Positions 7,996 to 15,750 of a stretch of DNA of 50,660 nucleotides are shown here, in pieces. The notes beneath the pieces were generated by a model. That model saw only the letters and a program-made list of their open reading frames with translations. It searched no databases and was not told where the DNA came from. Source of the DNA: Pseudonocardia sp. 73-21 (lineage in GTDB: Bacteria; Actinomycetota; Actinomycetes; Mycobacteriales; Pseudonocardiaceae); NCBI RefSeq assembly GCF_001899645.1, contig NZ_MKVV01000061.1, positions 70,835-121,494 on the forward strand, given 5' to 3'. A program made the translations under genes and the position numbers. The first letter of the stretch is position 1, and each line of letters begins with the position of its first letter.

Positions 7996-8388
7996 ATGAC
8001 CGGTCCGAGGGTGCGCGTGCTGGTGGTCGACGATCACCGGCCCTTCCGCACGGCCGCGGCCGCGGTGCTCAAGCGCATGCCCGACTTCGAGCTGGTCGGG
8101 CAGTCGGAGACCGGCGAGGAGGCCGTCGACGCGGCGCGGGAGCTGCACCCCGACCTCGTGCTGATGGACGTCCGGCTGCCCGGGATCAGCGGCATCGACG
8201 CCGCGGCGCAGGTCACGGCGTCCGTGCCCGCTGCCGTCGTGGTGCTCTGCTCCACCTACGCCCGCGCCGACCTGCCGTTCCGGATCGACCAGCCGGGCGT
8301 CGCGGGCTACCTGCACAAGGAGGAGCTGCGCGCACCCGCGCTGCGCGAGCTGTGGGAGGGCCTCCGCCCGCCCGTCACCAACCTCTGA
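7996..8388 (+). CDS. Receiver-only response regulator
   Basis: A 130-residue protein that is a single receiver domain: VLVVDDHRPFR with D12/D13, phosphoacceptor D58 in LVLMDVRLPG, a Thr/Ser position in LCSTYA, and Lys in GYLHKEEL. The DNA-binding domain normal for this NarL-type receiver is absent: the protein ends about ten residues after the last receiver helix, with no helix-turn-helix sequence following. It may act by protein contact or as a phosphate sink. It faces the ABC permease gene with only 3 bp between stops. The ATG at 7996 lacks an obvious ribosome site. Confidence 0.85.
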   Translation: MTGPRVRVLVVDDHRPFRTAAAAVLKRMPDFELVGQSETGEEAVDAARELHPDLVLMDVRLPGISGIDAAAQVTASVPAAVVVLCSTYARADLPFRIDQPGVAGYLHKEELRAPALRELWEGLRPPVTNL

Positions 8389-8391
8389 CCG

Positions 8392-10710
8392 TCACCGGGC
8401 CGCGGCCCGCGCCGCGCGTGGCAGCACCGCCAGCACGAGGGCCGCCCCCAGCGCTATCGGGGCGGCGACGGCGAGCACCCCCCACGGCACGGACAGCTCG
8501 CCCGACACCCCGATCGACGTCGCGACCTGCCACCACAGGACGCGGGCGATCCCCAGCCCCAGCGGCACGCCGAGCAGCAGCGCGGGCACCACGGTCGTCG
8601 CGGCGAGTACGGCGAGCGTGGCCCGGACCTGACCCGGTGTCGCCCCCAGTGCCGCCAGGACGGTGAGCTCGCGGCGGTGGCGGCGGGCCGCCGAGAGCAG
8701 GGAGTGCGCCAGGGCCAGGCCGGCCACGAGGGTCAGGGTGACCGCGAGGATCTCCGGCAGCCGCAGCAGGTCGGCGAGGTTGCGCACCTCCGCCGGCATC
8801 TCCCGCCCGCTGAGCTCGAGGTCACGTCCCAGGTCCGCGGCCAGCGCGTCGGCCCGGCCCGGCGCGGCGACGATCTGGGCCGAGACGAGCGGTACGCCCT
8901 GCGACACCTGCCCCAGCTGCAGCGGTGCGACCAGCGCGCCGTCCCCGAGGCCGCCGCCCTCGTCCACCACCGCGACGGTGCCCACGACCCGGAAGTCGAT
9001 GGGCCGCAGCCCGGAGGTCTGCACCGGCAGGACGTCGCCGACGCCGACGCCCAGCTCCCGGGCGACACGGGGGCTCAGCGCGATCTCGCCGTACCCGGTC
9101 GGCAACCGCCCGGTGGCGACGGCGACCGGGATCACGCCCTTGCGGGCGACAGCGGCCGAGCCCGGCAGCGGCCGTCCGTCGGCGAGCAGCACGGTGGAGG
9201 AGTAGACGGTGGCCAGTGCGGCCACACGCGGGTCGCCGACGAGCCGCGCCATGTCGGGCTCGCGGGCGTCCACGACCGTCAGGTCGGCGGCCTGCCCGTA
9301 GCGGGCGGGCTCGTGCACCAGTCGGTCGACGCTGGCCCCGAAGGCCAGCGTCGCGACGATCCCGGCCACGGACAGCACGGCCACCGCCACCGCCATGACC
9401 GCGCCGGGGCCGCCACCGCGGCCACGCACCGCCATGCGCACGCCCACGGTCACCGCGGGCCACCGCGACCACCACGTCACCGCCGGACGCACCGCGGGTG
9501 GACGGCGGCGGCGCACGGAGCCGGTGACGGCCGCGGCGACCCCGACGATCGCGAGGAACAGGGCCGCCGTGGCCACCGCGCCCACGGCCGCGATCGCCCA
9601 CGGCGGGCGGAGACCGGGTTCGGGCTCGAACCGGGCCAGGCTGCCCAGCGGTTCGAGCCGGCCGGCAGCGAGGCCGAGTGCACCGGCCAGCAGGGCCGCG
9701 ACGACGGCCGCGGGGGCTGCGGCGAGCAACCGGGCGGTCACCCGTTGGCCAGCCCCCATCCCCAGCGCCGACTCCACGAGCTGAGGCTCCCGGCGGAGCT
9801 GGTGGTGGCGCCCGACGCCCTGCCCGACGACGACCGCGCCACCCATCCCCAGCACCGCCGCGACGACGGCCAGCCCGACCACGAGCGTCTGCTCGGTGGT
9901 GGCGAGCGCGGGATCGGCGTCGCTGCGGGGCAGCTCCACGGTGCGCGGCACGTAGTCGGCCACGATCGAGCGTGACACCGCATCGGCCCGGGCGGCCGCG
10001 GCCGTGAACCCGGCGGTGAACGCCGCGGCGGAGCCGGGGTCGTCGGTGAGCCGGACGAAGACGGGACGGGCCGCCGCGTAGCCGGCGTGGCGCTGCGCGA
10101 AGGCGGGCCCGGCCAGGACGTTGGCGAGCGCGCCGCCCCACGCGGGCATGCGGCCGACGCCCACCACCGTCAGCTCCGTCGACGGGCCTTCGGGCGGGCC
10201 GAACCCGACATCGAAGTCGGAGACCTGGCGCAGCGTCAGCAGGGCCACCGGGATCCGCGAGCCGACGGTCAGCCCGCGGCGTTCCGCCAGCGGCTCGCTG
10301 ACCAGAACCTCGTCCGGGGCGTCGGGGGCCGGCGTGCGGCCGGCGACCAGCACCGGGTGCAGCAGGTCGGCGGGCTGGTTCTGGCCGGCGCCGATCGAGA
10401 CGAACAGCAGGGACTGGCCCCGCACCTGCGCGACCCAGGAGTAGGTGGCCCAGGCCTCCCGCACGCCCGGCAGCCGCCGGACGTCGGCGAGCAGCTGCGG
10501 CTGGTCGGCGGCCACCGCGACGCGGGCGTCGTCGAGCCCGACGGCGTCGACGAGGCGCGGGTAGGCCCCGCGCGTGCGCTCGGCCAGCGCGACGGTGCCG
10601 AGCACGACGCCGGCCACCAGTCCGAAGAGGACACCCAGGAGCAGCAGGCCGCGCAGGCCGGTGCGCCGCGCGGCCCGGGCCACCGCCCGGACCGCGCCCA
10701 ATGCCGGCAC
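8392..10710 (-). CDS. FtsX-like ABC transporter permease (fused double unit)
   Basis: A 772-residue permease. Hydrophobic segments occur at about residues 22-43, then a large extracytoplasmic region, a cluster of helices at about 275-395, another single helix near 440-460, a second extracytoplasmic region, and three helices in the last 130 residues. This is the MacB/FtsX pattern doubled in one chain (N-terminal and C-terminal FtsX units). Such permeases move lipoproteins or peptides, or act as signal relays rather than classic importers. The GTG start is 1 nt after the kinase stop, and the order ATPase-kinase-permease on one strand shows an operon. Substrate unknown. Confidence 0.85.
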   Translation of the reverse strand: MPALGAVRAVARAARRTGLRGLLLLGVLFGLVAGVVLGTVALAERTRGAYPRLVDAVGLDDARVAVAADQPQLLADVRRLPGVREAWATYSWVAQVRGQSLLFVSIGAGQNQPADLLHPVLVAGRTPAPDAPDEVLVSEPLAERRGLTVGSRIPVALLTLRQVSDFDVGFGPPEGPSTELTVVGVGRMPAWGGALANVLAGPAFAQRHAGYAAARPVFVRLTDDPGSAAAFTAGFTAAAARADAVSRSIVADYVPRTVELPRSDADPALATTEQTLVVGLAVVAAVLGMGGAVVVGQGVGRHHQLRREPQLVESALGMGAGQRVTARLLAAAPAAVVAALLAGALGLAAGRLEPLGSLARFEPEPGLRPPWAIAAVGAVATAALFLAIVGVAAAVTGSVRRRRPPAVRPAVTWWSRWPAVTVGVRMAVRGRGGGPGAVMAVAVAVLSVAGIVATLAFGASVDRLVHEPARYGQAADLTVVDAREPDMARLVGDPRVAALATVYSSTVLLADGRPLPGSAAVARKGVIPVAVATGRLPTGYGEIALSPRVARELGVGVGDVLPVQTSGLRPIDFRVVGTVAVVDEGGGLGDGALVAPLQLGQVSQGVPLVSAQIVAAPGRADALAADLGRDLELSGREMPAEVRNLADLLRLPEILAVTLTLVAGLALAHSLLSAARRHRRELTVLAALGATPGQVRATLAVLAATTVVPALLLGVPLGLGIARVLWWQVATSIGVSGELSVPWGVLAVAAPIALGAALVLAVLPRAARAAAR

Positions 10711-10711
10711 G

Positions 10712-12343
10712 TCAACCCGCCCGGACGGGTGAGATCCGCGAGGCCACGCTGCGCGGGGGACGCGCCGGCATCCCGCCGACGTCCGGCAGCCGGACCTCCA
10801 CCGTCGTGCCGTGCCCCGGCGCCGACCGCAGCGCGACGGTGCCGCCGATGGCGCCGATGCGGTCGACCATGCTCTCCGACCCGCCGCCGGCGGTGGCAGT
10901 GGTCGGGTCGAAGCCGGGACCGTCGTCGGTGACCGTGACGGTCGGCGAGCCGTCCCCGCCGTCGAGCGTGACGGTGACCGACGAGCCCGGGGCGTGCTTG
11001 GCCGCGTTCTGCAGGGCCTCCAGGCAGCAGAAGTACACCGCCACCTCCACGGGCTCGGGCAGCCGGCCCAGGCCGCGGTCGTGGACCGTCACGGCCAGGG
11101 GGCTGCGCTGGGCCGCCACCCGCAACGCCTCGGCCAGCCCGGCGTCGCGCAGCAGCGGCGGGTAGATCCCGTGGGCGAGGTCGCGCAGGTCCCGCACGGA
11201 CTCGCGGGCGGCCAGATCGAGCTCGTCGAGCAGCTCCAGGTCGGGCCAGTCCGGCGGCAGACCGTCGCGCAGCAGCCGCAGCCCGACGGCCAGTGCCACG
11301 AGGTGCTGCTGCGCCCCGTCGTGCAGGTCGCGCTCGATCCGCCTGCGCTCGGCGTTGCCCGCCGTGACCAGACGCGCCCGGGACGCCTGCAGCTCGGTGT
11401 TGCTGCGCTGCAGGTCGGCCAGGGTCACGGCCAGCGCGTCGTCGAGGGCGCGGTTGCGCAGCGCGATCCCCAACCGCCGCGCCACCCCGGCCAGGGCCCG
11501 CTCGTCGGCCGCGGAGAACGCCGTGGCCGTGGCCGGCCGCTCGATCACGACGAGGGCCAGCACGCGTCCGCCGTGCACCGCGGGGGCCAGGCGCAGCTGG
11601 CGCGGCCCGGCGTCGGGGGCGGGGCGCAGGCGGGGCAACCACATCTCGAGCCAGCCCGGCCCGGCCACACCGGCCCGGGCCAGCACCTCCAGCTCGGGGC
11701 CGCGGAGCGGGTCGACGTCCACGTCGTCCAGCGGCGCCGGGACGACGACGCCGCGGTGCAGCACGTCGGAGGCGAGGTCGCCGTCGGGCCCGGACCAGAT
11801 CTCGACGGTGGACAGGCGCCAGTCGCGACGCATCGACTCGGCCACCTGCCGCAGCAGCTCGGGCACCGGGGTGCCGCGGCCGGCGCGGTCGCCGAAGTCG
11901 GCGACCAGCTCGTCGGGCGAGCGGCGGACGCCGCTGAGCACCGAGCGGGCCGAACGCCCCGCCCAGCGCCCCAGCGGGCCGGCCAGCGTGGCCACGAGCA
12001 GCAGCCCGAGCAGCACCGGGTTCACCAGCTCCACCTGCATGCCCACCGGGACGCGACCGAACACGAGCAGCACCAGCAGCAGTCCCAGGTCCACCGCCAC
12101 GGCGAGGCCCGCGAAGTCCGACGCCGCCACGAGCACGACGGCGCTGGCCCGGCAGGCCCGCGCGCTGACGCCGGCCGCGACGGCGAGCACCAGCGGCGCG
12201 GCGACCAGCGCCAGGGCCACCGGTAACGGCGGCCCCCCGCCGAGCAGCCCCACGCACAGCCCGACCGAGGCGATCCCGGCCGCGACGACGAGCCCCGACA
12301 GCAGCAGCGACCGCCGCTCCCGGCGGCCCGGTCCGGCGCTCAT
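10712..12343 (-). CDS. NarL-type sensor histidine kinase
   Basis: A 543-residue membrane kinase. There are four or five hydrophobic segments in the first 125 residues, then a GAF-like region (about 155-300), a coiled-coil, the HisKA_3 dimerisation motif with H341 (IERDLHDGAQQHL), and a HATPase_c domain with N-box (EALQNAAKHA), G1 (DDGPGFD) and a second glycine box. There is no large extracellular sensor loop, so sensing in the membrane or through the adjacent transporter is likely. Its start overlaps the ABC ATPase stop by 4 bp (ATGA), and the permease follows after 1 nt. The NarL-type regulator at 5201 is the probable partner, by inference. Confidence 0.92.
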   Translation of the reverse strand: MSAGPGRRERRSLLLSGLVVAAGIASVGLCVGLLGGGPPLPVALALVAAPLVLAVAAGVSARACRASAVVLVAASDFAGLAVAVDLGLLLVLLVFGRVPVGMQVELVNPVLLGLLLVATLAGPLGRWAGRSARSVLSGVRRSPDELVADFGDRAGRGTPVPELLRQVAESMRRDWRLSTVEIWSGPDGDLASDVLHRGVVVPAPLDDVDVDPLRGPELEVLARAGVAGPGWLEMWLPRLRPAPDAGPRQLRLAPAVHGGRVLALVVIERPATATAFSAADERALAGVARRLGIALRNRALDDALAVTLADLQRSNTELQASRARLVTAGNAERRRIERDLHDGAQQHLVALAVGLRLLRDGLPPDWPDLELLDELDLAARESVRDLRDLAHGIYPPLLRDAGLAEALRVAAQRSPLAVTVHDRGLGRLPEPVEVAVYFCCLEALQNAAKHAPGSSVTVTLDGGDGSPTVTVTDDGPGFDPTTATAGGGSESMVDRIGAIGGTVALRSAPGHGTTVEVRLPDVGGMPARPPRSVASRISPVRAG

Positions 12344-13047
12344 CCCGCGCCCACCGGGCTCGGCTGAGCACCCTGGGGCTCCACGACCTGGCCGTCGCGC
12401 ATGTGGACCAGCCGCTGCGCACCCGCGGCCACCTCCGGGCTGTGGGTGACCATCAGGATCGTCTGCCCGGCCCCGTGCAGTCGGCCGAACAGGTCGAGCA
12501 CCTCCGCGGCCCCCTCGGAGTCCAGCGCGCCGGTCGGCTCGTCGGCGAGCAGGATCGTGGGCCGGTTGGCCAGCGCCCGGGCGATCGCCACCCGCTGGCG
12601 CTGCCCGCCCGACAGCGCGGCGGGCAGCTCGCCGGACTTGTCCAGCAGGCCCAGCGTGTCGAGCAGGTCCCGCGCCCGGGCGGTGGCCTCCGGTGGCCGT
12701 AGCCCCGCCACCAGCGCGGCCAGCGCCACGTTCTCCAGCGCCGTCATGTGGTCGATGAGGTGGAAGAACTGGAACACCAGGCCGACGTGGCGGCGGCGCA
12801 TCCGGGCCAGCCCCGGTACGTCCAGCGACTCGAGGAGCACCCCGGCGAGCTCGACGCTGCCCTCGTCCGCCGGCTCCAGCCCGGCGAGCAGGTGCAGCAG
12901 CGTCGACTTGCCGCTGCCCGAGGGCCCCATCAGCGCGACGAACTCACCGCGCGCCAACACCAGGTCCACCCCGCGCAGGGCCCGCACCGGGGCCGCGTCG
13001 GCGTCGTAGGTGCGGCGCAGGCCGCGCACCACCAGATCGTTCGGCAC
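12340..13047 (-). CDS. ABC transporter ATP-binding protein (MacB/LolD type)
   Basis: A 235-residue ATPase with Walker A GPSGSGKST, a Q-loop followed by FQFFHLIDHMTALENV, signature LSGGQRQRVAIARAL, Walker B ILLADEPTGALD and the H-loop MVTHS. Its spacing and length are those of the MacB/LolD/FtsE group, which pairs with FtsX-like permeases such as the one at 8392-10710. GTG 13047 is chosen because GGGAG lies 7 nt upstream; an alternative GTG is at 13065. It is the first gene of the ATPase-kinase-permease operon. Confidence 0.92.
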   Translation of the reverse strand: MPNDLVVRGLRRTYDADAAPVRALRGVDLVLARGEFVALMGPSGSGKSTLLHLLAGLEPADEGSVELAGVLLESLDVPGLARMRRRHVGLVFQFFHLIDHMTALENVALAALVAGLRPPEATARARDLLDTLGLLDKSGELPAALSGGQRQRVAIARALANRPTILLADEPTGALDSEGAAEVLDLFGRLHGAGQTILMVTHSPEVAAGAQRLVHMRDGQVVEPQGAQPSPVGAG

Positions 13048-13104
13048 CGTTCCACTCCCGTGCACTCGTCAGCGAAGTCGTAATCGGCCGGTGGTCGTGC
13101 GGCG

Positions 13105-13725
13105 TTAGCCGTACAGGGACCCGGCCGCGAGGTAGGCCTCCGACTCCTGCTTGTGCCTCCGCTCGTCGTGCCCGATCTGGCGGAGCAGATCGGCGACGGA
13201 GTCGAACGCGCCGTACTGCGCGGCGAACCGGGAGAAGTGGTGCTGCGTCTCGAACTCGGGGTGCTCGGCGACGAACAGGGCGTACTCGTGCTCGGCGTGG
13301 TCCTCGAAGTCGGCGTTGAGGCGGTAGCTCCACCGCGGCGCGACGACGAACAGCAGCCAGGACACGTGGTAGTAGCCGCACGCCATCAGCCACGGCAGGA
13401 CGCCGAACCACAGCCTCGACTGCCGGCGGCCCGTCGCCGCCACCAGCTCGGAGGTGATCAGCAGGTGCCACTGCTCGTTGTCCTGCTGCTCCCGGTTCTC
13501 CACGATCCGCTCGGTGATGCGGTGGGCCAGGCCCGCGTCGCGGTGGCGGCGGCCCAGCGTGCGGTAGGCCCGGGCGACGAGGCAGTAGTCGCGGCGCGGC
13601 GTGTCGAGCGTGGCCTGCTGCTCGCGGCGCAGGGCCCGGCGGCCCAGGCGGGGGGTCCGTGCGGCGGTGACGGGCTCGGCGACGGCCGGCGCGCGGTGGA
13701 CGGGGACGAGGGTGGGGGCGGACAT
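13105..13725 (-). CDS. Alternative oxidase / plastid terminal oxidase-like diiron protein
   Basis: A 206-residue protein from ATG 13725 (AGGAG upstream). It carries the diiron pattern of alternative oxidases: NEQWHLL (E84, H87), a membrane-interfacial stretch ending in APRWSY, then FEDHAEHEY (E141, with Y148 matching the essential Tyr of AOX), and HDERRH (E188, H191). The APR...Y spacing matches plant PTOX especially well. AOX family enzymes oxidise quinol and reduce oxygen to water without pumping protons. The first helix is odd: the expected Glu ligand 39 residues before E84 falls at R45/D46, so one iron ligand may be Asp46 or missing. Oxidase activity is therefore unproven. Motif site D lies upstream, and the ABC/kinase operon follows. 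Confidence 0.72.
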   Translation of the reverse strand: MSAPTLVPVHRAPAVAEPVTAARTPRLGRRALRREQQATLDTPRRDYCLVARAYRTLGRRHRDAGLAHRITERIVENREQQDNEQWHLLITSELVAATGRRQSRLWFGVLPWLMACGYYHVSWLLFVVAPRWSYRLNADFEDHAEHEYALFVAEHPEFETQHHFSRFAAQYGAFDSVADLLRQIGHDERRHKQESEAYLAAGSLYG

Positions 13726-13871
13726 GGCGTGCTCCTGAGCTGGCGGTGCCGCGGGGTGTTCCGCGGTGGGGACGAGCGTGCTGCGCGGGCCGCGTCCGTT
13801 CACCGGTGCTGCCCGGCCGATCACCCGGCCCGATCCCGACGCCCCCGCGCCGCGCTGCCCACCCCGGCGCA

Positions 13872-13888
13872 GGTGTGGCCAGCACCCC
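13872..13888. promoter_or_regulatory. Shared motif site D (core only)
   Basis: GGTGTGGCCAGCACCCC, identical to the core of site A over 17 bp. It lies about 150 bp upstream of the AOX-like gene and just beyond the end of the thioesterase gene. The CCTGGCCGGTC half is not conserved here. Confidence 0.45.
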
Positions 13889-13893
13889 TCCGG

Positions 13894-14322
13894 TCACACC
13901 GGGTCGAGCAGCTCCGGTGCCGTGGCCAGCTCCCGCAGCCGGGTCCCGGGGTCGGCGACCAGGCGGCGGGCGGCCGCGTCCAGCAGCCCCATCGTGCAGG
14001 TGATCTCGGCCGCCGCGACGTCGTCGGAGACGCGGCGCAGGGTGTGCTCCATCCGAAAGGTCCTCCCCTCCCCGAACGACAGCCGCGAGTCGATCTCCAC
14101 CTCGTCGCCGTAGCGGAGCTCGCGCTGGAACCGGCAGGTGGTCTCCAGGAGCACGATGCCGAGCCCGTTCTCGGTGAAGCGGTCGATCGAGCAGCCCGCC
14201 GCGTTCATGTGCTCGGTGCGGGCGTGCTCGGCGTAGCGGTGGTAGTTGGCGTGGTTGACGTGCCCGTTCACGTCGATCTCGTAGCTACGGACGCCCACGC
14301 GGACCGCGAAGTGATCAGCCAT
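13894..14322 (-). CDS. Acyl-CoA thioesterase-like hotdog protein (4HBT family)
   Basis: A 142-residue hotdog-fold protein from ATG 14322. The motif YEIDVNGHVNHANYHRYAEHAR is that of YbgC/4HBT thioesterases, with the catalytic Asp in the first strand-helix turn; later strands include ETTCRFQRELRYGDEVEID. It should hydrolyse an acyl-CoA or acyl-carrier thioester in the cytoplasm; the substrate is not predictable. It is divergent from another hotdog gene at 14342, with only 19 bp between start codons, so the pair may be co-regulated. Confidence 0.82.
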   Translation of the reverse strand: MADHFAVRVGVRSYEIDVNGHVNHANYHRYAEHARTEHMNAAGCSIDRFTENGLGIVLLETTCRFQRELRYGDEVEIDSRLSFGEGRTFRMEHTLRRVSDDVAAAEITCTMGLLDAAARRLVADPGTRLRELATAPELLDPV

Positions 14323-14341
14323 TCCGGCAGGATCTCCCACC

Positions 14342-14821
14342 ATGGACGACGAGATGCGACCGCCCCGCGTGACCATCCGGCGGCAGGTCGAATGGGCGCA
14401 GACGGACGCGGCCGGCCATCACCACTGGACGGCGGTGCTGCACTGGGCGGAGCAGGCCGAGACCGCGCTGCACGAGCGGCTGGGCGTGGCCGGGCAGATC
14501 TGGGGACGGGAGCCACGCGTGCACGTGTCCGTCGACTTCACCGCGCGGCTCTACTTCCGCGACGAGGTGGACATCGCGCTGTGGGTGGAGCGGCTCGGCA
14601 CGACGTCGGCGACCTACGCGTTCACCGCCACGAAGGTGGCCACCGGCGAGCAGGCCGCCGCGGGCACGCTCGTGACCGCCTACGTCGACCTCGACTCGGG
14701 CCGCGCCACCGGATGGCCCGACGCGCTCCGGGCCGCGCTCAGCCGGGGCGCTGCTCCCGCGCCGCCGCCTGGATCCGGGGCTGCGGACGGTAGCCCACCG
14801 CCGGACGCGCCGGGACGGTGA
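14342..14821 (+). CDS. Thioesterase-like hotdog protein (4HBT family)
   Basis: A 159-residue protein. Residues about 12-130 form a 4HBT hotdog domain (RQVEWAQTDAAGHHHWTAVLHWAEQAE, with Asp and Gly-His as in the family; then VSVDFTARLYFRDEVDIALWVERLG). The last 30 residues are Pro/Gly/Ala-rich and low in complexity, and this tail is encoded in the stretch that overlaps the opposite-strand DUF2795 gene. It is divergent from a related gene at 14322. ATG 14354 is an alternative start. Confidence 0.8.
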   Translation: MDDEMRPPRVTIRRQVEWAQTDAAGHHHWTAVLHWAEQAETALHERLGVAGQIWGREPRVHVSVDFTARLYFRDEVDIALWVERLGTTSATYAFTATKVATGEQAAAGTLVTAYVDLDSGRATGWPDALRAALSRGAAPAPPPGSGAADGSPPPDAPGR

Positions 14822-15020
14822 CCAGCCCGAGCGCGACCAGCACGTCGGTCAGCGTCGGGTAGTCGCCCGCCGGGAGCACCCACAGGTCGGTGCGGGTCGC
14901 GGAGTCGGCGCCGTACTGCTCCGCGTGCATGAGGAGCTGCCACTTCGCGGCCGGGAACGTGGCGTCGGCCAGCACCTGCGAGAGGCGTTCGACGTCGGCG
15001 CGGGAGTTGCTGCGATGCAC
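14739..15020 (-). CDS. DUF2795 domain protein
   Basis: A 93-residue protein from GTG 15020 with GGAGG 7 nt upstream. Residues about 8-65 match the DUF2795 pattern: FPAAKWQLLMHAEQYGAD, a short loop, then LWVLPAGDYPTLTDVLVALG. The domain is common in actinobacterial stress genes and has no known biochemical role. Its promoter region contains a good SigF-type promoter (GTTT, 16 nt, GGGTA), and a sigF operon is 10 kb away, which suggests general-stress expression. Its 3' end overlaps the convergent thioesterase gene by 83 bp. Confidence 0.75.
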   Translation of the reverse strand: MHRSNSRADVERLSQVLADATFPAAKWQLLMHAEQYGADSATRTDLWVLPAGDYPTLTDVLVALGLVTVPARPAVGYRPQPRIQAAAREQRPG

Positions 15021-15069
15021 GGTGTCCTCCTCGTGAGGCGTTCGCCCGCCGCGTCCGCCGAGTGTGGTG

Positions 15070-15094
15070 TACCCCACGTCACACTTCCCCAAAC
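15070..15094 (-). promoter_or_regulatory. SigF-type promoter of the DUF2795 gene
   Basis: On the minus strand GTTT (15091-15094) and GGGTA (15070-15074) are separated by 16 bp, matching the actinobacterial SigF/SigB consensus. The implied start site near 15063 leaves a 40-nt leader with a GGAGG ribosome site. Confidence 0.65.
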
Positions 15095-15211
15095 CACGGG
15101 AGAGGGGGCGTGTTGTGCGCCTCCCGGCGGGCGCCGTAGGGTTCCCCGGGGCGGTTGAGCAGCCAGTCGCGCCACAAGTCCGCGACGTCCATCAAGGAGC
15201 CGGTGCGCAGT

Positions 15212-15607
15212 ATGAACGTCGATCCGCCTGTCGACACGGGTGCCGGTGACGGCACCGATGTCGGCGAGATCATCCGCTTCGACGTGGTCGACCACGGCCC
15301 GGACGCGCGCGTCCTGCACGTCGTCGGGGAGCTCGACACGCTCACCGCGCCGCTGCTGCAGGTCCGCCTCCTGGAGCAGCTGGCCCAGGTCAAGCACCTC
15401 GTGCTCGACCTCTCCGATGTCACGTTCCTCGGCTCGGCCGGCCTCGCCGTGCTGGTGGGAGCCAAGGACGACGCCGAGAACCGCGGCTGCCGGCTCGTGG
15501 TGGTGCCCGGCTCGCGCATCGTCAAGCGGGCGCTCGAGGCCACCGGTCTGCTCCAGCTCTTCACGATCGCCGACGACATCACCGAGGCCCTGGGCGCGGC
15601 GCACTAG
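15212..15607 (+). CDS. STAS domain anti-sigma factor antagonist
   Basis: A 131-residue RsbV/SpoIIAA-like protein from ATG 15212. The STAS core runs from about residue 20 to 125: LHVVGELDTLTAPLL, then LVLDLSDVTFLGSAGLAVLVGAK. S75 (GSAG) is at the position phosphorylated in SpoIIAA/RsbV. Such proteins, when dephosphorylated, bind the anti-sigma kinase and free the sigma factor. It is one of three STAS antagonists within 9 kb of the usfX-sigF pair. The first 20 residues are not conserved in the family. Confidence 0.87.
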   Translation: MNVDPPVDTGAGDGTDVGEIIRFDVVDHGPDARVLHVVGELDTLTAPLLQVRLLEQLAQVKHLVLDLSDVTFLGSAGLAVLVGAKDDAENRGCRLVVVPGSRIVKRALEATGLLQLFTIADDITEALGAAH

Positions 15608-15661
15608 TCGCCCCCGGTACGCCGGAATGGGTCCTCGACGGAGTGGAGGGCCGGGCCCGGA

Positions 15662-15680
15662 TTGAGCCGGATCGGCTCAA
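15662..15680. promoter_or_regulatory. 8-bp inverted repeat upstream of the amidase gene
   Basis: TTGAGCCG (15662-15669) and CGGCTCAA (15673-15680) form perfect arms around GAT. It lies between the STAS stop and the amidase start, so it could be an operator for the amidase or a weak terminator; no U-run follows. Confidence 0.4.
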
Positions 15681-15750
15681 CCCGTACCTCACCTGAACGG
15701 AAGCGGCGGGTCGGTCGCGCATAACCCCAGATCAGTGCCATGGTGGTCGG

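Noticed and set aside
9205..9235. A stretch resembling the shared motif (GGCCAGTGCGGCCACAC).
   Set aside because: It lies inside the ABC permease coding sequence and lacks the CACCCC half and the upstream CCGGTC element.
12340..13065. Start of the ABC ATPase at GTG 13065.
   Set aside because: The GTG at 13047 has GGGAG at proper distance and begins right before the conserved first strand; the upstream codons overlap that ribosome site.
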